Below are positions 46,721 through 55,189 of a stretch of 64,000 bases of DNA, in pieces. A program made the position numbers and the translations under genes. Each line of letters opens with the position of its first letter. Position 1 is the stretch's first letter. The notes beneath the pieces were generated by a model. That model saw only the letters and a list, made by a program, of their open reading frames with translations. It had not been told where the DNA came from and did not search any database. This DNA is from Thiosulfativibrio zosterae. GTDB taxonomy: Bacteria > Pseudomonadota > Gammaproteobacteria > Thiomicrospirales > Thiomicrospiraceae. Location of the stretch: NCBI RefSeq assembly GCF_011398155.1, contig NZ_AP021888.1, positions 2,330,001 through 2,394,000 of the forward strand, in the 5' to 3' direction.

Positions 46721-47914
46721 TTAACGCAGCTGTACTTGAGCCATCCATTTTAAAAAGCTCAAACTACCTGCCGACAGTAACAGCGTAAACAGCGCAATGG
46801 TGAGCAACGAGCCGTTGTGCAGCGTTCCCATAATCAACCCCATTAAACCACCCATGGCAAAAATGCTACTGCCCATTAGCGCATTGGCAGTGCCAGATAT
46901 TTGTTCAAAAAAATCTAAATAACAGGCTTGAACATTGGGCGTTACTGCCCCCAACAAACCCAAAACAAAGAATTGGAACACTAAAATTATATAGAGGTTT
47001 GGCGTAAAAATGCTGACATAAACTGACATGAAAACCAGCAAGATCACTTGTAACTGCATCACGCGCCATAAAATCGTTGCGGGCTCAAAGCGTTTTAACA
47101 GGGTGACATTCATCCGATTAAAAAACACCACGCCCAAAACCACTATCCCAAAATACAACGGAAATTGGCTGGGCGAAATATCAAACTGCTCCATATAAAT
47201 AAAAGAGGCTTCGGTGATGTACACAAACAAAACCCCACTGGCCAGTCCTTGCGCCAATAAAAATCCAACCGCTCGGCGATTTTTAAACACTTGACCGTAA
47301 TTAGAAATCAACGCCGACCAGGGTTGGCTGCGCGCTTTTTGTTGGCGCTCCAACGAGCGGGTTTCTGGCAAGGTGAATTGCACCATCATCCATAACAGCA
47401 ACCCATAAAAAGCCAAGAATATAAAAATACTGTGCCATTCGCTGAAATTTAAAATCAGCGCTCCGGTTGCCGGCGCGACCAAAGGCGCTATGAGCATGAC
47501 CAAGGCAATCATCGAAAACACCTGCGCACTCTCTCGTCCAGAGGTTAAATCTCGTACGATGGCTGCTGATACCACGGTAGCAAAACCACCACCAATGGCT
47601 TGAATAACCCGCATCACATAGAGTTGTTCTAAATTCACTGAAAAGGCAATCAGCAGTGAACTTACCATAAATATCAATAAACCAATCAGCGCAATGGGTT
47701 TGCGCCCAAAACGATCGGACAAAGGCCCCCCCAAAAGCTGCCCCAAACCAAATCCCATTAAAAATAAAGGAACGGTAAAGCTCACCGCATTCACATCGGT
47801 ATTGAGCTGTTGCGCCAAACTGGGTAACGCAGGTAAATAGGTGTCTATGGCAAAAGGCGTTAAGGCAACCAAAGCGCCTAAGCGAGGCGCAAGTTGACGA
47901 GCGGTAAGATTCAT
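46721..47914 (-). CDS. MFS drug efflux transporter, Bcr/CflA family
   Basis: A 397-residue, twelve-helix major facilitator. The motif after helix 2, GGPLSDRFGRKPIALIG, is the MFS signature, and the N-terminal TPFAIDTYLPALPSL is characteristic of Bcr/CflA exporters (bicyclomycin, chloramphenicol and related compounds). GAGG lies 7 bases before ATG 47914. It stands alone between the signalling operon and the TonB receptor. The substrate cannot be told from sequence. Confidence 0.9.
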   Translation of the reverse strand: MNLTARQLAPRLGALVALTPFAIDTYLPALPSLAQQLNTDVNAVSFTVPLFLMGFGLGQLLGGPLSDRFGRKPIALIGLLIFMVSSLLIAFSVNLEQLYVMRVIQAIGGGFATVVSAAIVRDLTSGRESAQVFSMIALVMLIAPLVAPATGALILNFSEWHSIFIFLAFYGLLLWMMVQFTLPETRSLERQQKARSQPWSALISNYGQVFKNRRAVGFLLAQGLASGVLFVYITEASFIYMEQFDISPSQFPLYFGIVVLGVVFFNRMNVTLLKRFEPATILWRVMQLQVILLVFMSVYVSIFTPNLYIILVFQFFVLGLLGAVTPNVQACYLDFFEQISGTANALMGSSIFAMGGLMGLIMGTLHNGSLLTIALFTLLLSAGSLSFLKWMAQVQLR

Positions 47915-47981
47915 AATCTGCCTCAATGGATAGAAAACAGTATCTTACCGAGTTTATAGAGGGTTTGTGTAAAACCGCAGC

Positions 47982-48010
47982 TAAAAAAAGACCCAGTCGA
48001 GCTGGGTCTT
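47982..48010 (-). terminator. Terminator of the ZnuD-like receptor gene
   Basis: AAGACCCAG (47988-47996) and CTGGGTCTT (48002-48010) form a 9-bp stem with loop TCGAG. On the minus strand it is followed by TTTTT. It lies 38 bases after the stop of the TonB receptor gene. Confidence 0.88.
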
Positions 48011-48047
48011 CATTATTTTTAGATGCTATTTTAGATGGCTTGTTGCG

Positions 48048-50222
48048 TTAAACGCCAAAAGGCATCCGAACATTCAACTTAACATTGCGACCCATGCCCT
48101 GTGCTGTACCTTTGTAGGTATCCAAGAAATCTCGGTATTGCGTATCAAACAGATTTTGCACCGTTAAGTCCAATTGCAAGGCCTGCTTGCCCAATTTGAG
48201 GTCTGTGCCTGCTTGGACTTCCCATAACCAATAGTCTGGCGTTGAGGCGGTTCCAAAAGGCGTTTTATCAAATTGACTGTAAGGCTCATACAGACCGGCT
48301 GATTTCTTTTCTGCCACATAACGGGTTTTTAAACCCAAGCTGGGTGACGCCAAAACCCCAAGATTTGCAAAGGTGTATTGGGCTTGCAAACTGGCATTAT
48401 TGGCCGGCATTAAGGGTAGTTCACGATTTTTAACAGTATCGCGTCCTTGCATCACTTCCGCCGTCGCTTTCCATAATAAACGCGATGTCGTTTGATATTT
48501 TGCCGACCATTCTGCGCCTTGAATTAAAGCCGTTGTTTGTTGGCTTTGCATTTCAGGTACATAAATACCCGTTGGGTTATTCACATCTAAAACTACTTGG
48601 CCTTCATCCGTTGTGCCTTCTGCATAACGGTATCTGCCGGTATTTTCGAGCACAATATAGTTGTCTACCCAGTTGGAATAGACTGCAAAAGTACTTTGCA
48701 AATGACTGGCTTGAAAAGTGAGCGCAAGCTCAGAGTTGACCGAGGTTTCTGCTTTTAAATTGGGATTACCCAACTGATAAGCCTGCACACCGCCATGTGC
48801 GCCACCGGCATACAATTCAAAAATAGATGGCGCACGGAAACTACGCCCTAAGTTAGCCGTTACAGTCCACTGAGAATCTAAAGGATAAGCCGCACCCAAA
48901 GCACCCGACCAATCAGCAAAACTTTGTTCATTATTGGTTTCGTTATATACATCTGCAAAATGCGCATCCACCGGTGCTTTTACATCTTGTGTGTCCCAAC
49001 GAGCGCCGGCTTCAATTTGGAGTTTGCCAAAGGCACGCTTTTCAACCACAAACACCCCTTGACCCTTTTCGGTGGCCGACGGTGAGAGTTCGCCAGAGCG
49101 CAAGTCTTGCGTTTTATCAAAACCACTCGCGCCAAACTCACCACGCCAACCGGCCACTTCGGGATGTTCTGCGGAGAGTTTTAATTCAGTGCGTTTAACC
49201 AATAAATCTAAAATATCGGCGCGCGGTAAACTGCTCATCTCTTCAAACGGCACATCATGCGCCGCTTCACGGCTGTTACGCGTCACCGATACTTGCGGTT
49301 TAATCACCCAATCCCCTGCAAACCATTCGGCCTTGAGCTGGGTTTCTTGATTGGTCAACACTTGACCTGCCGCCGCCATCAGCTCGAAGGGCTGTCCTGG
49401 GCCATCTGACTCAACGCCCAAATAGTTTTGTTTGCTTTGCCAATAGGTGTGGCGCAGTTCAACCTTGCCCCAATCGTCTTGATAGCCCAAGCCCAAAGAG
49501 GCGGCTTGGTTTTTAAAGTTGGTATAGGGCGTTTCGCCAGTGACTAAAGGCAAATTTCCCGCTGGCTCTCCCATATTCACCACACCGGCTTCAGTGCCCT
49601 TGGGGGTTACAAAATTATCGCCTTCGCGTTGCGTAACCCCGCCAACTAAACTCAATCGACTAGACGACACCTGTGCCTTAAGACCCAGCATATGTTCATT
49701 GTTATTAGAGTTAACTTCACCAACGACTTCACCCTTAAGGTCAGTTTTACCCGGTGCGGCATAATCTATTTTGAGACCTTGCACATTCACCGCGCCTTTG
49801 ACCGCTTGGCTAGAATATTTCAAACCCTGCGGGCCGCGAATGACCTCCACTTCATCTGCCAGCACTGGGTCGACATTAGGGTTATGACGCGTGCCTTCAG
49901 CTTGATAATCCATCGCCATGCCGTTTGACAGCACTGGTAAGCGTAATGCGGTATCACCACGCACCACAGGTTTACCCGATTGTGAACCAGCACCTAGGTT
50001 ATTCACCCCGGGCAAGTCAGACAGGGCTGCACCCAAAGAGGTTGTGGCATTGCGTTGTTGCTCGGCTTTATCCAAAGACAAAGAGGTAGAGGTGGTGATT
50101 TCAATGGGTTGCATTTTTTGATCAGCAGTTTCTGCAACACTGACGCGAGGTAATTCGGTTGCCGCCCACACAGGCGACAGGGTAACAGCACACATGGCTG
50201 CCACAAGCGTTTTAAGATGCAT
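48048..50222 (-). CDS. TonB-dependent outer-membrane receptor, possibly ZnuD-like (zinc)
   Basis: A 724-residue receptor. A signal peptide (1-20, PVWA), a TonB-box-like region, a plug (about 45-160, LGAALSDLPGVNNLGAGSQSGKPVVRG...VEVIRGPQGLKYSS) and a 22-strand barrel ending in VRMPFGV are visible. Barrel features such as SFRAPSIFELYAGGAHGGVQAYQLGNPNLKAETS resemble ZnuD, the zinc piracy receptor, more than siderophore receptors. A His-rich membrane protein encoded 37 bases upstream supports a metal role. AGGAG lies 7 bases before ATG 50222. A strong terminator follows. The zinc assignment is inference. Confidence 0.8.
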   Translation of the reverse strand: MHLKTLVAAMCAVTLSPVWAATELPRVSVAETADQKMQPIEITTSTSLSLDKAEQQRNATTSLGAALSDLPGVNNLGAGSQSGKPVVRGDTALRLPVLSNGMAMDYQAEGTRHNPNVDPVLADEVEVIRGPQGLKYSSQAVKGAVNVQGLKIDYAAPGKTDLKGEVVGEVNSNNNEHMLGLKAQVSSSRLSLVGGVTQREGDNFVTPKGTEAGVVNMGEPAGNLPLVTGETPYTNFKNQAASLGLGYQDDWGKVELRHTYWQSKQNYLGVESDGPGQPFELMAAAGQVLTNQETQLKAEWFAGDWVIKPQVSVTRNSREAAHDVPFEEMSSLPRADILDLLVKRTELKLSAEHPEVAGWRGEFGASGFDKTQDLRSGELSPSATEKGQGVFVVEKRAFGKLQIEAGARWDTQDVKAPVDAHFADVYNETNNEQSFADWSGALGAAYPLDSQWTVTANLGRSFRAPSIFELYAGGAHGGVQAYQLGNPNLKAETSVNSELALTFQASHLQSTFAVYSNWVDNYIVLENTGRYRYAEGTTDEGQVVLDVNNPTGIYVPEMQSQQTTALIQGAEWSAKYQTTSRLLWKATAEVMQGRDTVKNRELPLMPANNASLQAQYTFANLGVLASPSLGLKTRYVAEKKSAGLYEPYSQFDKTPFGTASTPDYWLWEVQAGTDLKLGKQALQLDLTVQNLFDTQYRDFLDTYKGTAQGMGRNVKLNVRMPFGV

Positions 50223-50259
50223 GGCATTCTCCTAAATTCAAAAGACTTAAAGTTGTTTT

Positions 50260-50568
50260 TTAAATCCAGAATTTAGGCGGGGCTCTGGCTAGGTGAACTA
50301 AGAGTGGAAAGGCTGCTCGCCAAGCCAAAAGCTGGAGGGCTTGCTTACCATAAACAGGCGTTTGTGACGCTAAACTGAAAAAAGGCGTTAGGTCAGTCGC
50401 TTGATGCTCGACTCCCACAAAGACATTACATTGTTCTGAATGGTGATGAAATGGGTGAATTTCACTGTGAATGAGGGCTGCCGTTTGCCCAAACAACAAA
50501 ATCGCCAACAATCCCAGCAGGGATAGCGAAGATAAAAAGCGTTGTCGGAAAACGGTGAGGAGATTCAT
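50260..50568 (-). CDS. Small His-rich membrane-anchored protein (DUF2946-like)
   Basis: A 102-residue protein with one hydrophobic segment (about 12-31) followed by the cluster HSEIHPFHHHSEQC (34-47), with His34, His38, His41-43 and Cys47 as possible metal ligands. Its layout fits DUF2946-type proteins found next to metal TonB receptors. It is 37 bases upstream of the ZnuD-like receptor gene on the same strand. It may bind zinc or copper in the periplasm. No clear metal-regulator box was seen upstream, although ACTATTGTAGT (about 50573-50583) is a short imperfect dyad. Confidence 0.65.
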   Translation of the reverse strand: MNLLTVFRQRFLSSLSLLGLLAILLFGQTAALIHSEIHPFHHHSEQCNVFVGVEHQATDLTPFFSLASQTPVYGKQALQLLAWRAAFPLLVHLARAPPKFWI

Positions 50569-50656
50569 AGTTTACTATTGTAGTAGATTTGCAGGGATTT
50601 TAATCATAAATTAAACACCTTAAAACCTTTTAAAAACAACGGTTTTGGGCAAATTT

Positions 50657-50670
50657 AACCAGGCCTGGTT
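50657..50670. repeat. Dispersed palindrome copy 4 (AACCAGGCCTGGTT)
   Basis: The core AACCAGGCCTGGTT is flanked by AAATTT and ATTTTTGG. It lies between two minus-strand genes, upstream of the His-rich protein gene and past the terminator of the 200-residue repeat protein. Confidence 0.75.
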
Positions 50671-50724
50671 ATTTTTGGTCTGTTTTTGGTGATTTTAACG
50701 GTTTTTTGGGCAACGGCTGATAAC

Positions 50725-50764
50725 AAAAATCCCCGTTTAGTTTTTACCCTAAACGAGGATTTTT
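50725..50764 (-). terminator. Terminator of the repeat-protein gene
   Basis: The stem arms at 50725-50740 and 50749-50764 (AAAAATCC-CGTTTAG against CTAAACG-GGATTTTT with one mismatch) form a long hairpin with T-runs on the minus strand. It lies 26 bases after the stop of the 200-residue gene. Confidence 0.8.
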
Positions 50765-50790
50765 GAAAAAGCAATCAGCGTTATTAAAGC

Positions 50791-51393
50791 TTACTTTTGA
50801 TTTTGTTCTTTGTATTTATCAATCATCGTCATCAACTGATTAAAGGTGATGCCGTAATACACAAACGGATTGGACGGAATATACTTAGGACGGCGCTCTT
50901 TTGAATATTGCTGCCAACCTATGTAGTTTTCGATGTCTTCACCCGCTAACTCAGGAATAATTTCTTCGACCGCACAGAATTTAGGCGCTAGAAATTTTAA
51001 CCAAGAAAACTTGATGCCTTCGGTTTTTGGATAATATTTTTCAGGCGCTAAAGGTAAATCTTTAACACGATTTTCTTCAACAAACTTTTTATAGTCTTCA
51101 CGATTACGAATCGTGAACTTCACGCAAAAATCATGTGCTTGCTGGTAGGTTAAAAATTCTTTTTCTTTATTGGCTACCGCATCAGTTCCTAAAAACCAAC
51201 CCCAACCATGCTTTTCTGGCCAGCCAGATTCTTTGTAAAAAGACGCTGGATTATAGGGCAACTTAGGGTGTCTTTTGTCCGATGAAATATACTCAAACCA
51301 TTGCTTAACGGTTTTGATGTTTTTAAGCTTTTTCTCTACATACTTTTTAGCAGCCGCTAGGTCGTAGAATTTACCTTCTCTTACAATAGGCAT
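50791..51393 (-). CDS. Protein of three degenerate W..Y..PxxP repeats (integrase-repeat-unit-like), function unknown
   Basis: A 200-residue basic, soluble protein made of repeats. Each unit has a helix (AAAKKYVEKKL; YQQAHDFCVKF), then QWFEYISSDKRHPKLPYNPASFY or a variant ending in IPSNPFVYYG, then a Trp-rich end (GWGWFLGT; FSWLKFLAP). Units start near residues 9, 78 and 160, the last being partial. The pattern resembles the 'integrase repeat unit' seen attached to some phage-type integrases and in algal and marine bacterial proteins; the functional meaning is unknown. ATG 51393 has GGAG 8 bases upstream. Nothing mobile is adjacent. Confidence 0.6.
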   Translation of the reverse strand: MPIVREGKFYDLAAAKKYVEKKLKNIKTVKQWFEYISSDKRHPKLPYNPASFYKESGWPEKHGWGWFLGTDAVANKEKEFLTYQQAHDFCVKFTIRNREDYKKFVEENRVKDLPLAPEKYYPKTEGIKFSWLKFLAPKFCAVEEIIPELAGEDIENYIGWQQYSKERRPKYIPSNPFVYYGITFNQLMTMIDKYKEQNQK

Positions 51394-51552
51394 GTTCAAA
51401 ACTCCTTCTATTTAGTCGTACGCAAGAGTGCGAATACTTAAATTTATTTACGATCGGCTATAAGCATATAGTCAAACATAATTTTTTTCCACAACTTTTT
51501 TTATGTTTTTACAAAAAACTTTCATTCTGTACACAATTTTTTGTCTAGCCCT

Positions 51553-51909
51553 TCAAACGACAAACGCTTTTAGCAATTCTAAATCTTGCTGATAAGCCTT
51601 AATCAAGTCCGCAAGACGGCTTAAGTCATTCGCTACCTTGCCCATAGAAAGCTCATCCACAGGCGTTTTGTTCATTTTTTCTAGCACCGCATTAATCTCA
51701 TCAGCACACAATACCAATGCCGTCGATTTAGCTTGATGCACTTGGGCAATATAGGCCGCCCCTTGTTCTGGCAACGCAAGACTGGCTTGTTGAACCACTG
51801 ACAAAACCTGCTCAGACTGTTTCATTAAGTCGGTTATCAAGGATTCTTTATGGGCCGCACTCAAATGCTCGTAATCATATAAAAAATTAAACGCCTCTAA
51901 ATCAATCAT
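51553..51909 (-). CDS. HPt phosphotransfer protein
   Basis: A 118-residue all-helical protein with an HPt-like motif VHQAKSTALVL, giving phosphoacceptor candidate His58 and the nearby conserved Lys61. Size and composition match stand-alone HPt proteins. It overlaps the hybrid kinase gene by 8 bases and probably takes phosphate from that kinase's receiver. ATG 51909 follows AGGAAAAAAATC. The final acceptor could be the REC-ANTAR protein at 57269. Confidence 0.72.
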   Translation of the reverse strand: MIDLEAFNFLYDYEHLSAAHKESLITDLMKQSEQVLSVVQQASLALPEQGAAYIAQVHQAKSTALVLCADEINAVLEKMNKTPVDELSMGKVANDLSRLADLIKAYQQDLELLKAFVV

Positions 51910-54097
51910 GATTTTTTTCCTGGCTAAAATAAGACTGCATAAACTCAAACACCTGTTCAAACTGCTTAAAGTCTTTCATGTACACCTTATCCATTAAACT
52001 CTGACTTAGATCTGCTTCTAAAGCCGGCGTAATGACCGCAGAAAACCCAATAACCAAGGTTTCTGGACGCTGAACTTTAATAGCCTTACAAGCCTCCTCG
52101 CCACTCATCACCGGCATCATATGATCCATAAACACTACATCAATTTCATATTCTCGGCTCAGCGAAACGGCTTCTAGCCCATTATTGGCCACATAAACAT
52201 GCTTAAAACCACGGTTTTTCAGTTTCTTAACCACCAAATCGCGATAAGCGGGAATATCGTCGGCAATTAAAATGCGTTTATCCGTGATAAAGCGCCCAAA
52301 CTCTGGGGTTTGAGTGTTGGGTATTTCTAAGGTTGGCATGGGCTCAACATCTTGATAGCCGTGCAACAACATTTTTAACTCATCTAAATTTAACACCAAC
52401 CCCTGTCCAAACATTTTGACCACGCTGGGGGAAGGTTTAATGGCATTGTTCATAAAGATAATGCGTGCGCCCTGTTCTCGAGCGCTTTTCAGGCTTTGAG
52501 TCAGCTCCGCTGGACTCATTGGAAACGCTGAATTGAACGCTGTATGCGCTTCTTTAACATTAAACAGTTCATGCAAAATAAATAATGAGCGACTTTTTAA
52601 GTCTTTTGCCTCATGAGAAACTTTAAAACCATAACTTTCAAACCAGAGCGTTAGATAGGTTTTTAACAAGCTATTGGCAGAAATAATCACCGCGTGCTTG
52701 GTACGAGCATTGGCTGGCAAACTTGGTATTTGAGCCTTTACTTCAGCATCTTTAGGTACACATTGCACCGGAAAACGGAACTCAAACTGCACACCTTTTT
52801 CCATGCGATTAAAAGATAAGTCATACCCAATGGTTTGTAACATGAGTTTGCAAAAACTCAAGCCCACACCGGTTCCTTGTATGGTGTCATTGGACAATCG
52901 ATGAAAAGGGACAAAAATCGAGTCGGCTTGATCTTCCGATATCCCGCGACCCGTATCAGTCACTTGGGTTTTAATAACATCCTTCTCACAAATAACCTTA
53001 ACTTCAATAAAACCTTGCTCAGTATATTTCACTGCATTGCTCAGCAAATTGCGCAACACCTGCTTGTATTTAGAATCATCTAAATAAACGGGTCGATTCG
53101 GCTCACTCTCTAAGCGCAAATAAATATATAAACCTTTGGCATTGGCTTCTGCTTGAAAGTTCTCAATCACCGAGTTGAGTAAATCAAACAAAACAAATTG
53201 GCGTGGTCGCAAAGCCACTTTTTGCCCAGATTCAATACGGGTTAAATCCAGAGCATTGGAAACCATTAACTCCATTTCTTCGAGTTGCGACATTAACGGA
53301 CTGATTAAATGGTTGGGCACTCGTGACTCTAAACTTTGTAACGCACCCTGCATAATCACCAAAGGAGTTCTAAAGTCGTGCACCATAGACGCGATAAAAA
53401 TGTTTTTGGTATCCACCGCTTTTTCAACGGTTTTACGCAAAGACACTTCGTGTTCAATGGCTCTTAATTTGGATTGATAAATTTGATCGGCTTTTTCAAT
53501 CAGCACATCTAACTCAGTGCCACTTTTGGATAACTTTTGAATTTCAGGGTTACTTTTAAAGGCATCCGACGCATAAAAATCAAGGGTTTGCGCCAACTCG
53601 GTGACTGGGTTACGAATAAAGCGTCTGAGCGCCTTTTGAAACACCCACAAACTCAATAAAGAAAACAGCGCCACCCCTAAAGTGATTAATTGCACATATT
53701 CTAAAGGCGCTTTTAGATAGTTTTTGCCAGTCAGTTCAAATGCCAGACCCTGCTGATTTGTCACAAATTTAAAATCATCTGCAACATCATCTCTAGCCGC
53801 ATATTGTTGGCCATCCAACACGAGATTTATGGCACTGATTTGACGACTTCTGGCAACTTCCGCTTGAACTTCTTGATGAATTCGCAGTTTGTCTTCTGTG
53901 AGAGATACCAAATAAATGTTATCAACCACTTGCTTGGCTTGTTCCTCAAAAACATTCCTTTCTATCTCGGTGACCTTGTCTTGTGCATATTCAATTAACC
54001 CAAACAGCGTGACCGAAAACAGCATAATCATGCCGGCAACGCTTAAAAAGGTTTTGCTTTCAATGGAGTTGAATTGCCAATTTAATAACTTAGTCAT
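51902..54097 (-). CDS. Membrane hybrid histidine kinase
   Basis: A 731-residue protein. Two membrane helices (about 14-36 and 132-152) enclose a short periplasmic sensor. A linker/coiled coil leads to HisKA with His240 (MVHDFRTPL) and HATPase_c (NLLSNAVKYTEQG, GTGVGLSF). A degenerate receiver-like part (about 470-590) without a clear Asp follows, then a true receiver with Asp658 (VFMDHMMPVMSG). It overlaps both neighbours by 8 bases: an exported binding-like protein upstream and an HPt protein downstream. These three form one signalling unit. An alternative start at 54115 is possible. Confidence 0.9.
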   Translation of the reverse strand: MTKLLNWQFNSIESKTFLSVAGMIMLFSVTLFGLIEYAQDKVTEIERNVFEEQAKQVVDNIYLVSLTEDKLRIHQEVQAEVARSRQISAINLVLDGQQYAARDDVADDFKFVTNQQGLAFELTGKNYLKAPLEYVQLITLGVALFSLLSLWVFQKALRRFIRNPVTELAQTLDFYASDAFKSNPEIQKLSKSGTELDVLIEKADQIYQSKLRAIEHEVSLRKTVEKAVDTKNIFIASMVHDFRTPLVIMQGALQSLESRVPNHLISPLMSQLEEMELMVSNALDLTRIESGQKVALRPRQFVLFDLLNSVIENFQAEANAKGLYIYLRLESEPNRPVYLDDSKYKQVLRNLLSNAVKYTEQGFIEVKVICEKDVIKTQVTDTGRGISEDQADSIFVPFHRLSNDTIQGTGVGLSFCKLMLQTIGYDLSFNRMEKGVQFEFRFPVQCVPKDAEVKAQIPSLPANARTKHAVIISANSLLKTYLTLWFESYGFKVSHEAKDLKSRSLFILHELFNVKEAHTAFNSAFPMSPAELTQSLKSAREQGARIIFMNNAIKPSPSVVKMFGQGLVLNLDELKMLLHGYQDVEPMPTLEIPNTQTPEFGRFITDKRILIADDIPAYRDLVVKKLKNRGFKHVYVANNGLEAVSLSREYEIDVVFMDHMMPVMSGEEACKAIKVQRPETLVIGFSAVITPALEADLSQSLMDKVYMKDFKQFEQVFEFMQSYFSQEKNHD

Positions 54098-54878
54098 TGG
54101 CAACCACCAGACCAAAATAGCCCATCATTTTTTGGTTGGTCATTAAGGTTTCTAAAGGCTGAGTTACCTGCCCCGTTTTTAACCAGGCCTGCGTGGCTTC
54201 AATGGCCTGTTCATCAGATACAAACTGGCCAAAAACGGTTCCCTTTTTTAACTGCTCAGCAGAACTGCCACCCACTAAAGGGGTTAGAAACTTTAAGCTC
54301 ATTTTGCGAGCCGTTAATAAAAATCCATCATTGAAAATATCGGGATTGCTGCCCAAAATGACTGCAGAAGATTTTAAGATATTACGACCCAACGCCTTTA
54401 CGGCCTCCGCAGAGCTGGTAACCTGAATTAGGTTAAGCTCTTGTTCAGGGTGTTTTTTACGAAACTGCAGAATAGATTTTAATTCTGCCTGCTCGGAATA
54501 TAAAACCGTATAAGCACCGACCACCGCCGTTTGGGTAGCGGTTAACTGGCTCGCTAAGCTCGAAGAAACGAAAAATCCAGAAACCTTAGGTCTTGCCAAC
54601 AAAGCATCTGTGGCATTCAGACCAACCACAAAAATCTTTGGCGGAACATGGCACAGTCGATCCAAAGCAACGACATCTTCTTGATTTAAAACCATCACGG
54701 TTAAATCATCCGCACATAAATCTGCCACAGGGTCTTTATAAGTTTTGACATTTTGCATCACGAACTTTTTGATGGGCGTTAGCTCACCTTTGCCTACTAA
54801 AGCAACCTTTTCACCGGCGTGCAAAACGGAAACCTGCAACACCAATGCAAAGAATAAGGTCAAATATCTAAAAAGCAT
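54090..54878 (-). CDS. Exported binding-protein-like protein, partner of the hybrid kinase
   Basis: A 262-residue protein with a signal peptide (about 1-21, FALVLQVSVLHA). The body has alternating alpha/beta elements (KVALVGKG, LTVMVLNQ, KIFVVGLNATDALL, TAVVGAYTVLYS, SAVILGSNPDIFNDGF) like two-lobed substrate-binding proteins of the ABC_sub_bind type, but the match is loose. It probably delivers a ligand to the kinase encoded next. The ATG at 54878 has no clear ribosome-binding site; an in-frame TTG at 54905 is the alternative. Confidence 0.65.
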   Translation of the reverse strand: MLFRYLTLFFALVLQVSVLHAGEKVALVGKGELTPIKKFVMQNVKTYKDPVADLCADDLTVMVLNQEDVVALDRLCHVPPKIFVVGLNATDALLARPKVSGFFVSSSLASQLTATQTAVVGAYTVLYSEQAELKSILQFRKKHPEQELNLIQVTSSAEAVKALGRNILKSSAVILGSNPDIFNDGFLLTARKMSLKFLTPLVGGSSAEQLKKGTVFGQFVSDEQAIEATQAWLKTGQVTQPLETLMTNQKMMGYFGLVVAND

Positions 54879-55189
54879 GGAATGAATAACGGCAATGTCC
54901 AACAATTTTTAAACAAAAATGAAAACGCAACATATGCTAAATTTATGCAAAATATTTACAATATCATGTACAAAAAATAAGTAATTTACACACTATAAAA
55001 TGCATTATAACAACACAATAAAAAAATAAATAACTTTTTATAAAAAATTGTACGATATGAATTATTCGAAGCTATAGACAGAAATGTGGCTAACAAATGA
55101 AAAGCTTTATTGAGCGTTTAGGAAAGCTGCTCACGGAAAGGGTCAAAGCCATGAGCATAGATTAGACAGGATTGAGCTTGGAGGCTAGA
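54879..55189 (-). other. Gene-free, A/T-rich spacer upstream of the kinase operon
   Basis: No gene is seen. On the minus strand a TATAAT occurs near 55012-55017 in a very A/T-rich stretch, a possible -10 box for the kinase operon, without a good -35 box. No strong hairpin follows the TonB receptor stop at 55190. Confidence 0.4.

Noticed and set aside
50791-51393. Mobile element or integron suggested by integrase-like repeats
   Set aside because: There is no catalytic integrase domain, no att-like repeats, and the neighbours are ordinary chromosomal genes.
33985-54195. Further partial matches to AACCAGGCCTG (for example near 33989 and 54182)
   Set aside because: These lie in coding DNA and lack the second half of the palindrome and the T-rich flank, so they are not counted as repeat copies.
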